Translations under genes and position numbers: made by a program
The notes under the pieces: model-generated
Seen by the model: only the letters and a program-made list of their open reading frames with translations
The model's database searches: none
What the model was told of the DNA's origin: nothing
Assembly (NCBI RefSeq): GCF_900101335.1
Contig: NZ_FNKA01000002.1
Location: 744,001 to 808,000, forward strand
Length of the DNA stretch: 64,000 bases
DNA from: Quadrisphaera sp. DSM 44207
Lineage (GTDB): Bacteria; Actinomycetota; Actinomycetes; Actinomycetales; Quadrisphaeraceae
Reading direction: 5' to 3'
In this document: positions 1 through 7,700 of the stretch, in pieces
Position numbering within the stretch: position 1 is the stretch's first letter
Layout of the letters: each line of letters begins with the position of its first letter

Positions 1-249
1 CTGGATCTCGGTGTCCGGCTCGGCGCTGGGGTCCCACCCGGCCAGGGCGCGGACGTGGTCGGCGGTGGTGTTCGCGCCGTCCTCGGTGCGCAGGAGGTTC
101 TCCAGCAGCACCTTGAGGCTGAACGGCAGCGTCGCGGAGCCCTCGACCGCGTCCAGGCGGTACATCTCGTAGGAGGCGTCGCCCACCTGGAGGGTCCCGC
201 GCGCCCCGAAGCTGTCCGCGCTGCGACCGGTGTCTGGTGCCGTGCTCAT
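1..249 (-). CDS. acnA: Aconitate hydratase A, N-terminal part (cut by window edge)
   Basis: First 83 residues of aconitase, the TCA-cycle enzyme that interconverts citrate and isocitrate with a [4Fe-4S] cluster; the cluster cysteines lie beyond the window. The start is ATG at 249, preceded by a purine-rich GGGAGGA ribosome site. The segments [20 protein letters not shown] and [18 protein letters not shown], and the end [17 protein letters not shown], match the conserved N terminus of actinobacterial AcnA. The frame is open to base 1. The gene is divergent from the DUF72 gene, and a near-perfect 20-base palindrome lies 108-127 bases upstream of the start. Confidence 0.95.
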   Translation of the reverse strand, partial: MSTAPDTGRSADSFGARGTLQVGDASYEMYRLDAVEGSATLPFSLKVLLENLLRTEDGANTTADHVRALAGWDPSAEPDTEIQ

Positions 250-356
250 GGTGGTCCTCCCCGTCTGCCCGTCGTCTGCGCTGACCGGCGCGCCCATCCT
301 CGCGCACCCGGGTCGCGGGCGACGACCCCCCTGGCGCGGGGCCCGTCGTCCGCGAA

Positions 357-376
357 GTATCTCGACGTCAAGATAC
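357..376. promoter_or_regulatory. Near-perfect 20-bp palindrome upstream of aconitase (candidate operator)
   Basis: Half-sites GTATCTCGAC and GTCAAGATAC are inverted repeats with one mismatched pair. The AT-rich arms stand out in a very GC-rich intergenic region between acnA and the DUF72 gene. The size and symmetry suit a dimeric MarR- or TetR-type regulator. In Streptomyces the MarR-family protein TamR controls aconitase genes; that this is a TamR-type site is inference. Confidence 0.6.
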
Positions 377-466
377 CAGGGGCGGAGCCGCCCGTCACGG
401 GTCCTCCCGACCGGCCGGCAGGCGCACCGGTGGTCGGCGGGCCGGCCGTGGGCCACGCTGCGGCAC

Positions 467-1339
467 GTGGTCGAGGAGCCGGAGGGACCCCGCCCGGGGC
501 GCGTGCTCGTCGGGCTGTCGGGGTGGGCGTACGCCGGGTGGCGCGGCGCCTTCTACCCCCGCGGGCTGCCGCAGCGCAGCGAGCTGCCCTTCGTCGCGCA
601 GCGCCTGGGCGCCGTGGAGGTCAACGCCTCCTGCTACCGGCTGCAGCGCCCCGAGACGTATCGCGCCTGGGCGCAGCAGGTGCCCGACGGCTTCGCCCTC
701 GCCGTCAAGGGCAGCCGCTACATCACCCACCTGAAGCGGCTGGGCGGCGCGGAGGCGGCGCTGGCGAACTTCCTCGCCTCCGGGGTGCTGGCGCTCGGGC
801 CGAAGCTCGGGCCGCTGCTGTGGCAGCTGCCGCCGACCCTGACCTGGGAGCCGGGCGGGGACCGGGAGCGGGTCGAGGCCTTCCTCGCCGCGCTGCCGCG
901 CACCACCGCGCAGGCGGCGGTGGTCGCGCAGGGCCACGACGAGCGGCTGGAGGGCCGCGCCCACACGACGACGGACGCCGACCGCCCGCTGCGCCACGCG
1001 GTGGAGGTGCGCCACGACTCCTTCGCCGACCCCTCCTTCGAGGAGGTCCTGGCCGAGCACGGGACGGCGCTCGTGCTCGCCGACACGGCGGGGCGGTGGC
1101 CGGCGCTGCGCGCGCGGACGGCGGACTTCGCCTACCTGCGCCTGCACGGCGACGAGGAGCTGTACGTCAGCGGCTACTCCCAGGAGGCGCTGCGCCGGTG
1201 GGCGGACGTCGTCCGCGAGGAGGCCGCGACCGGCCGGGACGTGCTCGTCTTCTTCGACAACGACGTCGAGGTGCGCGCGCCCTACGACGCGATGGCCCTG
1301 CAGGCCCTCGTCGGCGGGCGCCCCGGGCCCGCCGCCTGA
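467..1339 (+). CDS. DUF72 (YecE-like) family protein
   Basis: About 290 residues of the DUF72 family, a TIM-barrel-like fold of unknown biochemical role. Family landmarks are an N-terminal [17 protein letters not shown], the block [19 protein letters not shown], the EVRHDSF motif, YLRLHG in the C-terminal half, and the FFDND element. The start is uncertain. GTG at 467 is chosen because the family begins just before the VGxSGW strand; GTG at 503 is the alternative. An ATG at 230 would overlap the aconitase start on the other strand and is unlikely. Confidence 0.85.
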   Translation: MVEEPEGPRPGRVLVGLSGWAYAGWRGAFYPRGLPQRSELPFVAQRLGAVEVNASCYRLQRPETYRAWAQQVPDGFALAVKGSRYITHLKRLGGAEAALANFLASGVLALGPKLGPLLWQLPPTLTWEPGGDRERVEAFLAALPRTTAQAAVVAQGHDERLEGRAHTTTDADRPLRHAVEVRHDSFADPSFEEVLAEHGTALVLADTAGRWPALRARTADFAYLRLHGDEELYVSGYSQEALRRWADVVREEAATGRDVLVFFDNDVEVRAPYDAMALQALVGGRPGPAA

Positions 1340-1407
1340 CGCGGCGGCCCAGTCGCGTGCCACAGTCGCGCGACCCAGCCGCGTGGCGCCGGCGGCGCGG
1401 GCGCCGC

Positions 1408-1569
1408 GTGCGCGATGGTGGGGCGCTGTCGACCCCGGAGGACGCCGTGGACGCGCTCGCGCTCGTCGCCGCCTACACCCGCTCCAGCGACCGCGGCACC
1501 CGCGCCGCCGCCAGGGAGCGCATGGACCAGCTCCTCGACGAGGCCCACGAGGCGCCCGCGCGGGAGTGA
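1408..1569 (+). CDS. Small hypothetical protein (about 53 aa)
   Basis: Not recognised. It is an acidic, helical small protein read from a possible GTG at 1408, with the segments STPEDAVDALALVAAYTRSS and ARERMDQLLDEAHEAPARE. The composition looks like a genuine helical protein and not an antisense frame, since hydrophobic residues recur every three to four positions. It ends two bases before a hairpin shared with the convergent methyltransferase gene. The start is uncertain and no clear ribosome site is visible. Confidence 0.4.
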   Translation: MRDGGALSTPEDAVDALALVAAYTRSSDRGTRAAARERMDQLLDEAHEAPARE

Positions 1570-1570
1570 G

Positions 1571-1594
1571 GCCCGCCGGCGTCAGCCGGCGGGC
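1571..1594. terminator. Hairpin between convergent genes, overlapping the methyltransferase stop codon
   Basis: A perfect 10-bp stem (GCCCGCCGGC / GCCGGCGGGC) with loop GTCA. The stop codon of the minus-strand methyltransferase (1582-1584) sits in the loop and stem edge. No T-tract follows, which is common for actinobacterial hairpin terminators. It can serve both strands. Confidence 0.6.
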
Positions 1595-2997
1595 ACGAGC
1601 CGCGCGACGCACTCGACGTGGTGCGTCTGCGGGAAGAGGTCGAAGGCCCGCAGGCCGTCGAGGACGTAGCCGTGCTCGGCGAAGGTCGCCGTGTCGCGGG
1701 CCAGGGCCGCCGGGTCGCACGCGACGTAGGCCACCGCCCGCGGCGCCAGGGCGGCGACGCGCGCGACGACCTCGCGCTTGGCGCCCGTGCGCGGCGGGTC
1801 GAGCACCACGACGTCGGCGCCGGGCCCGCCCAGCTCCTGCGCGAGCGCGCTCCCGGCCAGAACCCGGTCGACGCGTCCGGGCAGGATCCGCACCTGCTCC
1901 AGGTCGCGCAGGTTGCGCCGGGCGTCGGCGACCGCGCGCTGGTCGGACTCCACGGCCGCGACCCGCCCGCCCGCGCCGACCGCCTGCGCCAGCGCGGCGG
2001 CGAACAGCCCGGCGCCGGCGTACAGGTCCAGCGCCCGCTCCCCCGGCGCGGGCGCCGCGGCCTCCAGGGCCGCCGCCACCAGCGCGCGCGCCGCGCCGGG
2101 GTGCACCTGCCAGAACCCGGAGCCGGTGACCCGGAAGGTGCGCCGCCCCCCGGGCAGGTCGACGTCCTCCGCGGTCCAGGTGCGCCCGCGCACGCGCTGC
2201 AGCCCCTCGGCGCCGTGGACGCCCACCGAGGCCTGTGCGGGCAGGGACGGCACCCGCACGCGCCGCGCGCGGTCGGCGGGCTCGAGGAGCACCAGGCGGT
2301 CCTCGCCAGCGGCCGCGGCCACGACCTCCACGCCGCTCGCGCCCGGCCAGCGCGCGGCCGTGGGAACGGCGACCTCCCGCACGCGCGGGTGGGCGATGCG
2401 GCACCAGTCGATGGCCACCACCCGGGAGGAGCGGTGCGCCCGCAGCCCCGCGCGCCCGCCCTGCCCGACGGCGTACTGCACCCGGGTGCGCCACGACAGC
2501 CCCGCCGCGGCGTCCACGCCGGGCCCGTCGACCACCTCGACCTCGACCGGCACGTCGAGCCCGGCCAGGCGCGCCATCTGCTCTCGCACGACGGCGGCCT
2601 TCAGCGCGCGCTGGGCGGGCGGGGTGGCGTGCTGCCAGTCGCAGCCGCCGCACAGGCCCGGCTTCGCCCACGGGCAGGGCTCCTCCACGCGGTCGGGCGA
2701 GGCCTGCAGCACCTCCACGGCGTCCGCGCGCCAGAAGCGGTCGCCGTCCCCGCCCTCGGTCACGCGCACCCGCACCCGCTCCCCGGGCAGGGCGTGGCGC
2801 ACGAACAGCACCCTGCCCTGCGAGCGGGCGACGCAGTGCCCGCCGTGCGCGACGGGCCCGACGTCGATGACGAGCTCGCGGCCGACGGGCCCCGGGCCCT
2901 CGTCCGGCGCCGGCAGCACGGGGGTGCTGGTGACGGGGTCGGGCCTGGACGGCGGCGCCGTCCGGGCGCCCCGCCCCCTCGCGGGCGCGCCGCTCAC
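1582..2997 (-). CDS. TrmA/RumA-family RNA (uracil-C5) methyltransferase
   Basis: 471-residue SAM-dependent class I methyltransferase that makes 5-methyluridine in rRNA or tRNA. A TRAM-like domain covers roughly residues 35-100. An iron-sulfur cysteine motif follows (C108, C116, C119, in PGLCGGCDWQH), typical of RumA/RlmD. The SAM loop is ALDLYAGAGLFA, the acidic motif VVLDPPRTG, the catalytic cysteine C427 in YVACDPAALARD, and the final glutamate is in QTHHVECVARL. The GTG start at 2997 overlaps the upstream stop as GTGA, which decides the start. It is probably co-transcribed with the potassium importer, as in the Rv2689c-Rv2690c arrangement. The exact RNA position modified cannot be told from sequence. 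Confidence 0.9.
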   Translation of the reverse strand: MSGAPARGRGARTAPPSRPDPVTSTPVLPAPDEGPGPVGRELVIDVGPVAHGGHCVARSQGRVLFVRHALPGERVRVRVTEGGDGDRFWRADAVEVLQASPDRVEEPCPWAKPGLCGGCDWQHATPPAQRALKAAVVREQMARLAGLDVPVEVEVVDGPGVDAAAGLSWRTRVQYAVGQGGRAGLRAHRSSRVVAIDWCRIAHPRVREVAVPTAARWPGASGVEVVAAAAGEDRLVLLEPADRARRVRVPSLPAQASVGVHGAEGLQRVRGRTWTAEDVDLPGGRRTFRVTGSGFWQVHPGAARALVAAALEAAAPAPGERALDLYAGAGLFAAALAQAVGAGGRVAAVESDQRAVADARRNLRDLEQVRILPGRVDRVLAGSALAQELGGPGADVVVLDPPRTGAKREVVARVAALAPRAVAYVACDPAALARDTATFAEHGYVLDGLRAFDLFPQTHHVECVARLVPAG

Positions 2998-5039
2998 GAG
3001 CCCGCGCGGGCGCCGCTGTCCGCGCCGGGCCGGGCGGCCGGGGTGCCCTGGCGCACGTCGCCGGGCGCGGCGCCCTCCCACCGGTCCTCCGCGCCCGCGG
3101 ACGACGTCAGCTGCCAGGGCACGCTGGCCACGACCACGCCGGGGGTGAAGTGCAGGCGGCCCTTCAGGCGCAGGGCGCTCTGGTTGTGCAGGAGCTGCTC
3201 CCACCAGTGGCCCACGACGTACTCGGGGATGTAGACGACGACGAGGTCGCGCGGGCTCTCCGTGCGCAGGCCGCGCACGTAGTCGACGACCGGCCGGGTC
3301 ACCTCGCGGTAGGGGGAGGCGAGGGTCTTCAGCGGCACGGGCAGGCCGCGCTCGTCCCACTGCGCGCGCAGCCGCGCGGTCTCCTCCGGGTCCACCTCCA
3401 CGGTCAGGGCCTCCAGCACCGAGGGGCGCGAGGCGCGCGCGTACGCCAGGGCCCGCAGCGCGGGCTTGTGCAGCTTGGAGATGAGCACGACGGCGTGCAC
3501 CTGGGAGGGCAGCACCCGGCCGGACGGGCCGTCCTCGAGCGCCAGCTCGCGCGCGACGCCGTCGTAGTGCCGGCGGATGCCCTGCATGAGCACGAAGAGC
3601 ACCGCCATCGCCACCAGCGTGATCCACGCGCCGCGGGAGAACTTCGTCAGCAGCACGATGACGAGCACCGTGCCGGTCATCACGAGCCCGACCGCGTTGA
3701 TCACCCGCGAGCGCCGCATCCGGGCGCGGGCGGCCGGGTCCGCCTCCGTCGCCAGGTGGCGCGTCCAGTGCCGCACCATGCCGGTCTGGCTCATCGTGAA
3801 GGAGATGAACACCCCGACGATGTAGAGCTGGATCAGGCGCGTGACCTCGGCGTCGAAGGCGACGACGAGCACGACCGCGGCGGCGGCGAGCGCCACGATG
3901 CCGTTGCTGAACGCCAGCCGGTCCCCGCGGGTGTGCAGCTGGCGCGGCAGCAGCCCGTCGCGCGCGAGGATCGAGCCGAGCACGGGGAAGCCGTTGAAGG
4001 CGGTGTTGGCGGCCAGCACGAGGATGACGCCGGTGGCGGCCGCCACGAGGTAGAACGCCGGCGGGAAGCCGTCGAAGACGCTGCGCGCGATCTGGCCGAT
4101 CACCGGGTCCTGCACGTAGTCGTCCCCGACCGGCACCCCGTCGCGCAGCAGCTGCTCGGCCGGGCGCTCGGCGAACTGCACGCCCGTGGCGATGGAGAGG
4201 GCGATGATGCCCAGCAGCATCGTGGAGCTCATCAGCGCCAGGAGCGCCAGCGTCGTCGCCGCGTTGCGGCTCTTGGGCTTGCGGAAGGCCGGGACGCCGT
4301 TGCTGATCGCCTCCACGCCGGTCAGGGCCGCGCAGCCGGAGGAGAAGGCGCGCAGCACGAGGAACCCGCCCGCGAGCCCGGTCAGGCCGGCCTCCCAGCC
4401 GTGCTCGGGCACCAGCTCCAGCTGCGCGCTGGGGGCCGGCGGCAGGTCGCCCAGCGCCAGGCGCAGCAGCCCGAAGCCCGCCATCCCCAGCACGGCCGCG
4501 ATGAACAGGTACGTCGGGACCGCGAACGCGGTGCCCGACTCGCGGACCCCGCGCAGGTTGATGCTCGTGAGCACGGCGATGAGCAGCACGGCGACGAGCA
4601 CCTCGTGGTCGCGCAGCGCGGGCAGCGCGGAGGTGGCGTACTGCGACGCCGAGGAGATCGAGACCGCCACCGTCAGGACGTAGTCGACGAGCAGCGCGCT
4701 GCCGACCGCGACCCCGCCCGTGCGGCCGAGGTTGGTGGTGACCACCTCGTAGTCGCCGCCTCCGGAGGGGTAGGCGTGCACGTTCTGGCGGTAGGAGGAG
4801 ACGACGACGACGAGGACGACGACGACCGCGACCGCCACCCACGGGGACAGGACGTAGGCGGTCGCGCCGGCGATGGCGAGCGTCAGCAGGATCTCGTCGG
4901 GCGCGTACGCCACCGACGAGAGCGCGTCCGAGGCGAAGACGGGGACGGCGATCCGCTTGGGCAGCAGCGTCTCGGCCAGCCGGTCGCTGTGCACGGGGCG
5001 GCCGAGGAGCAGCCGCTTCACCGCGTCGGTGGTGGACAC
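2994..5039 (-). CDS. kimA: KimA-type (KUP/APC superfamily) potassium importer
   Basis: 681-residue membrane transporter with about twelve N-terminal transmembrane segments (to about residue 460) and a cytosolic C-terminal domain. It closely follows Bacillus KimA (YdaO). SSVAY with D38 and Y45 and LLVDYVLTVAVSIS with D119/Y120 fall where KimA has potassium- and proton-coupling residues. LRAFSSGCAALTGVEAISNG, LVLAANTAFNGFP and VGVFISFTMSQTGM are family signatures, and the tail HNQSALRLKGRLHF matches the KimA C-terminal end. KimA is inhibited by cyclic di-AMP in Firmicutes; whether that holds here is inference. It is divergent from two TrkA genes that likely belong to the same potassium circuit. 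The GTG at 5039 lies 8 bases after a TAGCAT -10 box. Confidence 0.88.
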   Translation of the reverse strand: MSTTDAVKRLLLGRPVHSDRLAETLLPKRIAVPVFASDALSSVAYAPDEILLTLAIAGATAYVLSPWVAVAVVVVLVVVVSSYRQNVHAYPSGGGDYEVVTTNLGRTGGVAVGSALLVDYVLTVAVSISSASQYATSALPALRDHEVLVAVLLIAVLTSINLRGVRESGTAFAVPTYLFIAAVLGMAGFGLLRLALGDLPPAPSAQLELVPEHGWEAGLTGLAGGFLVLRAFSSGCAALTGVEAISNGVPAFRKPKSRNAATTLALLALMSSTMLLGIIALSIATGVQFAERPAEQLLRDGVPVGDDYVQDPVIGQIARSVFDGFPPAFYLVAAATGVILVLAANTAFNGFPVLGSILARDGLLPRQLHTRGDRLAFSNGIVALAAAAVVLVVAFDAEVTRLIQLYIVGVFISFTMSQTGMVRHWTRHLATEADPAARARMRRSRVINAVGLVMTGTVLVIVLLTKFSRGAWITLVAMAVLFVLMQGIRRHYDGVARELALEDGPSGRVLPSQVHAVVLISKLHKPALRALAYARASRPSVLEALTVEVDPEETARLRAQWDERGLPVPLKTLASPYREVTRPVVDYVRGLRTESPRDLVVVYIPEYVVGHWWEQLLHNQSALRLKGRLHFTPGVVVASVPWQLTSSAGAEDRWEGAAPGDVRQGTPAARPGADSGARAGS

Positions 5040-5047
5040 GGACGACC

Positions 5048-5053
5048 ATGCTA
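5048..5053 (-). promoter_or_regulatory. -10 box for kimA
   Basis: TAGCAT on the minus strand, 8 bases before the GTG start at 5039. Transcription would begin at or next to the start codon, giving a leaderless or nearly leaderless mRNA. The region to the divergent trkA is only 87 bases, too short for a cyclic di-AMP riboswitch. Confidence 0.4.
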
Positions 5054-5088
5054 GGTCGCGCGGCGCCGTCGCGGGCCGAGTGGCCGTG

Positions 5089-5094
5089 TAGCGT
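5089..5094 (+). promoter_or_regulatory. -10 box for the trkA pair
   Basis: TAGCGT on the plus strand predicts a start site near 5101 and a leader of about 26 bases. That leader contains the strong ribosome site GAGGAGGGG before the GTG at 5127. No convincing -35 is visible. Confidence 0.35.
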
Positions 5095-5126
5095 CCCGCC
5101 CGGCCGGACCACCCGAGGAGGGGCGC

Positions 5127-5786
5127 GTGCACGTCGTGATCATGGGCTGCGGCCGGGTGGGCTCCGCGCTGGCGCTGAGCCTGCAGGAGCACGACCACGA
5201 GGTGACGGTCATCGACACCAACCCCGACGCCTTCCGGCGCCTCGGGGCCTTCGAGGGCACCACCGTCACCGGCGTCGGCTTCGACCGCGACGTGCTGCGC
5301 GAGGCCGGGATCGAGCGCACCGACGCGTTCGCCGCCGTCAGCAGCGGCGACAACTCCAACATCCTCGCCGCCCGCGTGGCCCGGGAGAACTACGGCGTCT
5401 CCAACGTCGTGGCGCGCATCTACGACCCCGGGCGCGCCGAGGTCTACCAGCGCCTCGGCATCCCCACCGTCGCGACCGTGCCGTGGGTCGCCGACCAGGT
5501 GCTGCGGCGCCTGCTGCCGCAGGGGGCCCGCAGCGAGTACCGCGACCCCAGCGGGGAGCTGAGCCTGGTGCAGGTGCACCTGCACCGCTCCTGGGTCGGC
5601 GTGCGCCTCACGCGCGTGGAGGCGCTCACCGGCGGCAGGGTCGCCTTCCTGGACCGGTTCGGCCGCGCGGAGCTGCCCCGGCCGGACACGGTGCACCAGG
5701 ACGGCGACCAGGTGCACCTGCTGGTGCCCACCGGCCGCGTCGGGGACGTCGAAGCGGTGCTGGCCGCACCGCCGGAGGAGGACTGA
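5127..5786 (+). CDS. trkA: TrkA-family potassium regulatory protein (RCK domain), first of a pair
   Basis: 219 residues: an N-terminal Rossmann RCK_N domain (HVVIMGCGRVGSALALSL, with acidic strand end VIDTNPDAF) and a C-terminal RCK_C domain (about 135-219). Such proteins bind NAD(H), ATP or cyclic di-AMP in the cytosol and gate potassium transporters. The position beside a KUP permease and a second TrkA matches CeoB/CeoC (Rv2691/Rv2692) of mycobacteria. The GTG start at 5127 follows a strong GAGGAGGGG site. The next gene starts two bases after this stop. Confidence 0.93.
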   Translation: MHVVIMGCGRVGSALALSLQEHDHEVTVIDTNPDAFRRLGAFEGTTVTGVGFDRDVLREAGIERTDAFAAVSSGDNSNILAARVARENYGVSNVVARIYDPGRAEVYQRLGIPTVATVPWVADQVLRRLLPQGARSEYRDPSGELSLVQVHLHRSWVGVRLTRVEALTGGRVAFLDRFGRAELPRPDTVHQDGDQVHLLVPTGRVGDVEAVLAAPPEED

Positions 5787-5788
5787 GC

Positions 5789-6451
5789 ATGCGCGTCGTC
5801 ATCGCCGGAGCCGGCAACGTCGGCCGCTCGATCGCCCAGGAGCTGCTCGACCACGGCCACCGGGTGCTGCTCATCGACCGCGACCCGCGCGCCATGAAGA
5901 TGGGCTCCGTGCCGCAGGCCGACTGGCTGCTGGCCGACGCGTGCGAGACGTCGTCCCTGCGCGAGGCGGGGCTGCAGGGCGCCGACGTGGTCGTGGCCGC
6001 CACGGGCGACGACAAGGCGAACCTCGTGATGAGCCTGCTGGCGAAGACCGAGTACGCCGTCCCGCGCACCGTCGCCCGGGTCAACCACCCCAAGAACGAG
6101 TGGATGTTCGACGAGGCGTGGGGCGTCGACGTGGCCGTCTCCACCCCGCGGATCATGACGGCGCTCGTGGAGGAGGCCGTCTCCGTCGGCGACCTGGTGC
6201 GGATGTTCACCTTCCAGCAGGGTCAGGCCGCCATGGTGGAGCTGACCCTGCCGGCGGGCTCGACGCTGGCGGGCACCCGGGTCGGGGACGTGCCCTGGCC
6301 CGCGGACACCGTGCTGGTCGGGATCATCCGCGCCGGGCGCCCCATCGCGCCGACGCCGGACGACGCGCTGGAGGGGCGCGACGAGCTGCTGCTGCTCACC
6401 GTCGCGGAGAGCGAGGCGGCGCTGCAGGCGCTCCTGGCGCCGGCGGCCTGA
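5789..6451 (+). CDS. trkA: TrkA-family potassium regulatory protein (RCK domain), second of a pair
   Basis: 220 residues with the same two-domain layout: RVVIAGAGNVGRSIAQELLD and the acidic end LLIDRDPRAMK in RCK_N, the NHPKNEWMF segment, and an RCK_C domain with GDVPWPADTVLVGIIR. The ATG at 5789 is two bases after the upstream stop and uses the GGAGGAG inside that gene's end. The 3' end overlaps the convergent DUF3159 gene by 56 bases. Two adjacent but different RCK proteins suggest a hetero-oligomeric ring on one transporter, probably the neighbouring KimA-type permease (inference). Confidence 0.93.
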   Translation: MRVVIAGAGNVGRSIAQELLDHGHRVLLIDRDPRAMKMGSVPQADWLLADACETSSLREAGLQGADVVVAATGDDKANLVMSLLAKTEYAVPRTVARVNHPKNEWMFDEAWGVDVAVSTPRIMTALVEEAVSVGDLVRMFTFQQGQAAMVELTLPAGSTLAGTRVGDVPWPADTVLVGIIRAGRPIAPTPDDALEGRDELLLLTVAESEAALQALLAPAA

Positions 6452-7247
6452 GGGGCTTTTGCGCCGACCCCTGCACGGGCTGCTGCTGCACGGGCTGCTG
6501 CTGCACGGGCTGCTGCTGCACGGGCTGCTGCACGGGCTGGCGGGCCTCGGCGCGGCGCAGGGCCAGCCAGGTCAGCCAGGCCGCGGCGGCGAACAGCGGC
6601 AGGCCCATCCCCAGGCGGGCCACCGCCAGGGCCCCGACGAGCCCCGCCAGGTACAGCGGCAGCTGCACCGCCAGGCGGGCCGTGAACAGCGCCACCCACA
6701 GCCACGTCAGCCGCCGGTACAGCGAGGTGCGCGCCGGGTCCGAGCGCCACGCCAGGCCCTCGCCGCGCAGGGCCCCGACCACGAGCCCGACCACGGGCAG
6801 GGTCCCGATCCCGGGCCAGCGCACGGTGGACAGGGCGAGGACCGCGGCGTAGACGAGGTTGACCACCAGGCCGGGCGCGTAGTAGTCCGCCGCCTCGCCC
6901 GTGCGCAGCGCCGCCAGCGCGCACACCCCCACCCCCGCCGCGCCGGACAGGGCCGGCGCCACGGGCAGGCGGGCGAGCAGGCGGGCGAGCAGGAGGACGC
7001 CGGAGCCGGCGAGCGCGACCACGAGGGCCGTGCGCAGGTCCTGCGCCAGGGTGAGGACGGCGATGAAGGCGACGCCGGGCAGCACGGCCTCGAGCACGCC
7101 GCGCGGACCGCCGACGGCGTCGGCGAGGGAGAAGCTCGGCCGGGTCGCCACCGCGGCGAGCCCACCGCGACGCGCGGACGACGCCGAGGACGACGACGCC
7201 GAGGACGGCGCGGGGCCTGCCGGTCCCGGCCCGGCGGGGTCGGTCAC
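6396..7247 (-). CDS. DUF3159 family membrane protein
   Basis: 283-residue integral membrane protein with about six hydrophobic segments between residues 50 and 230, beginning SFSLADAVGGPRGVLEAVLP and including the family-typical WPGIGTLPVVGLVVG and YRRLTWLWVALFTARLAVQ. It corresponds to the Rv2693c position next to the OB-fold gene. The C-terminal tail is odd: a QPVQQ repeat encoded by a 15-bp tandem repeat, then a Pro/Arg-rich end that overlaps the convergent trkA. The GTG at 7247 overlaps the upstream OB-fold stop as GTGA. The function is unknown. Confidence 0.85.
   Translation of the reverse strand: MTDPAGPGPAGPAPSSASSSSASSARRGGLAAVATRPSFSLADAVGGPRGVLEAVLPGVAFIAVLTLAQDLRTALVVALAGSGVLLLARLLARLPVAPALSGAAGVGVCALAALRTGEAADYYAPGLVVNLVYAAVLALSTVRWPGIGTLPVVGLVVGALRGEGLAWRSDPARTSLYRRLTWLWVALFTARLAVQLPLYLAGLVGALAVARLGMGLPLFAAAAWLTWLALRRAEARQPVQQPVQQQPVQQQPVQQQPVQGSAQKPLRPPAPGAPAAPPRSPRR
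6471..6540. repeat. 15-bp tandem repeat (four perfect units plus a partial)
   Basis: Unit CTGCACGGGCTGCTG at 6471, 6486, 6501 and 6516, followed by a shortened copy. It encodes the QPVQQ repeats in the tail of the DUF3159 protein. The unit length keeps the frame, so copy number can change without disrupting the gene. Confidence 0.9.
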
Positions 7248-7633
7248 CGCCCGGCGCCGGGCACGATCTCGTAGCGGGGGTTGTAGACGACCTTGCGGCC
7301 GTCGGTGCAGCCCACGAACCCCTCGACGCGCACGGCCTGCCCCGGCACGATCCCCGGGATCTCCCGGCGCCCGAGCCAGATCACCGACAGGGTGCCCGTG
7401 CCGTCGAAGAGCTCGGCCTCCAGCGCGGGCACACCGGCCCGGGGGCGCAGCGTGACCGTGCGCAGCGTGCCCGACACGTTGGCCTGCTGGCGCCCGGTCA
7501 GCTGGGCGCAGGGCGTGCCGCCCATGCGCGCCGCCCGCTCCTGGGCGTCCTGCGCCTCCAGCTCGGCCCGACCCGCCGTCCACCGGGACAGGGCCGCCCG
7601 CAGGCGCGCACCCGTCCCCACCGTCGCGTGCAT
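7244..7633 (-). CDS. OB-fold nucleic-acid-binding protein
   Basis: 129-residue cytosolic protein. A helical N terminus (to about residue 40) is followed by a single OB-fold: VSGTLRTVTLRPRAGVPALE, AELFDGTGTLSVIWLGRREI and PGQAVRVEGFVGCTDGRKVV. This is the tRNA/helicase-type OB domain of the Rv2694c family, whose binding target is not established. The ATG at 7633 is 6 bases after a TACGCT -10 box, so the mRNA may be leaderless. The stop overlaps the DUF3159 start. Confidence 0.88.
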   Translation of the reverse strand: MHATVGTGARLRAALSRWTAGRAELEAQDAQERAARMGGTPCAQLTGRQQANVSGTLRTVTLRPRAGVPALEAELFDGTGTLSVIWLGRREIPGIVPGQAVRVEGFVGCTDGRKVVYNPRYEIVPGAGR

Positions 7634-7639
7634 GGCACC

Positions 7640-7645
7640 AGCGTA
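7640..7645 (-). promoter_or_regulatory. -10 box for the OB-fold/DUF3159 operon
   Basis: TACGCT on the minus strand, exactly 6 bases before the ATG at 7633. This spacing places the transcription start on the start codon. Confidence 0.5.
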
Positions 7646-7700
7646 GGCACGTCGCGCCCGTACCGTGCGCGGGTTCTCCCGGGAGCACCCGGACGGCTGC

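Noticed and set aside
230-466. Longer N terminus for the DUF72 protein from ATG 230
   Set aside because: It would overlap the aconitase start and the palindromic operator, and the added residues are Arg/Pro-rich without family similarity.
5040-5126. Possible cyclic di-AMP (ydaO-type) riboswitch before kimA
   Set aside because: Only 87 bases separate the divergent starts, the -10 box is 8 bases from the start codon, and no ydaO-like conserved motifs are seen.
6471-6540. CRISPR-like array
   Set aside because: 15-bp units are contiguous without spacers, lie inside a coding sequence and keep the frame.
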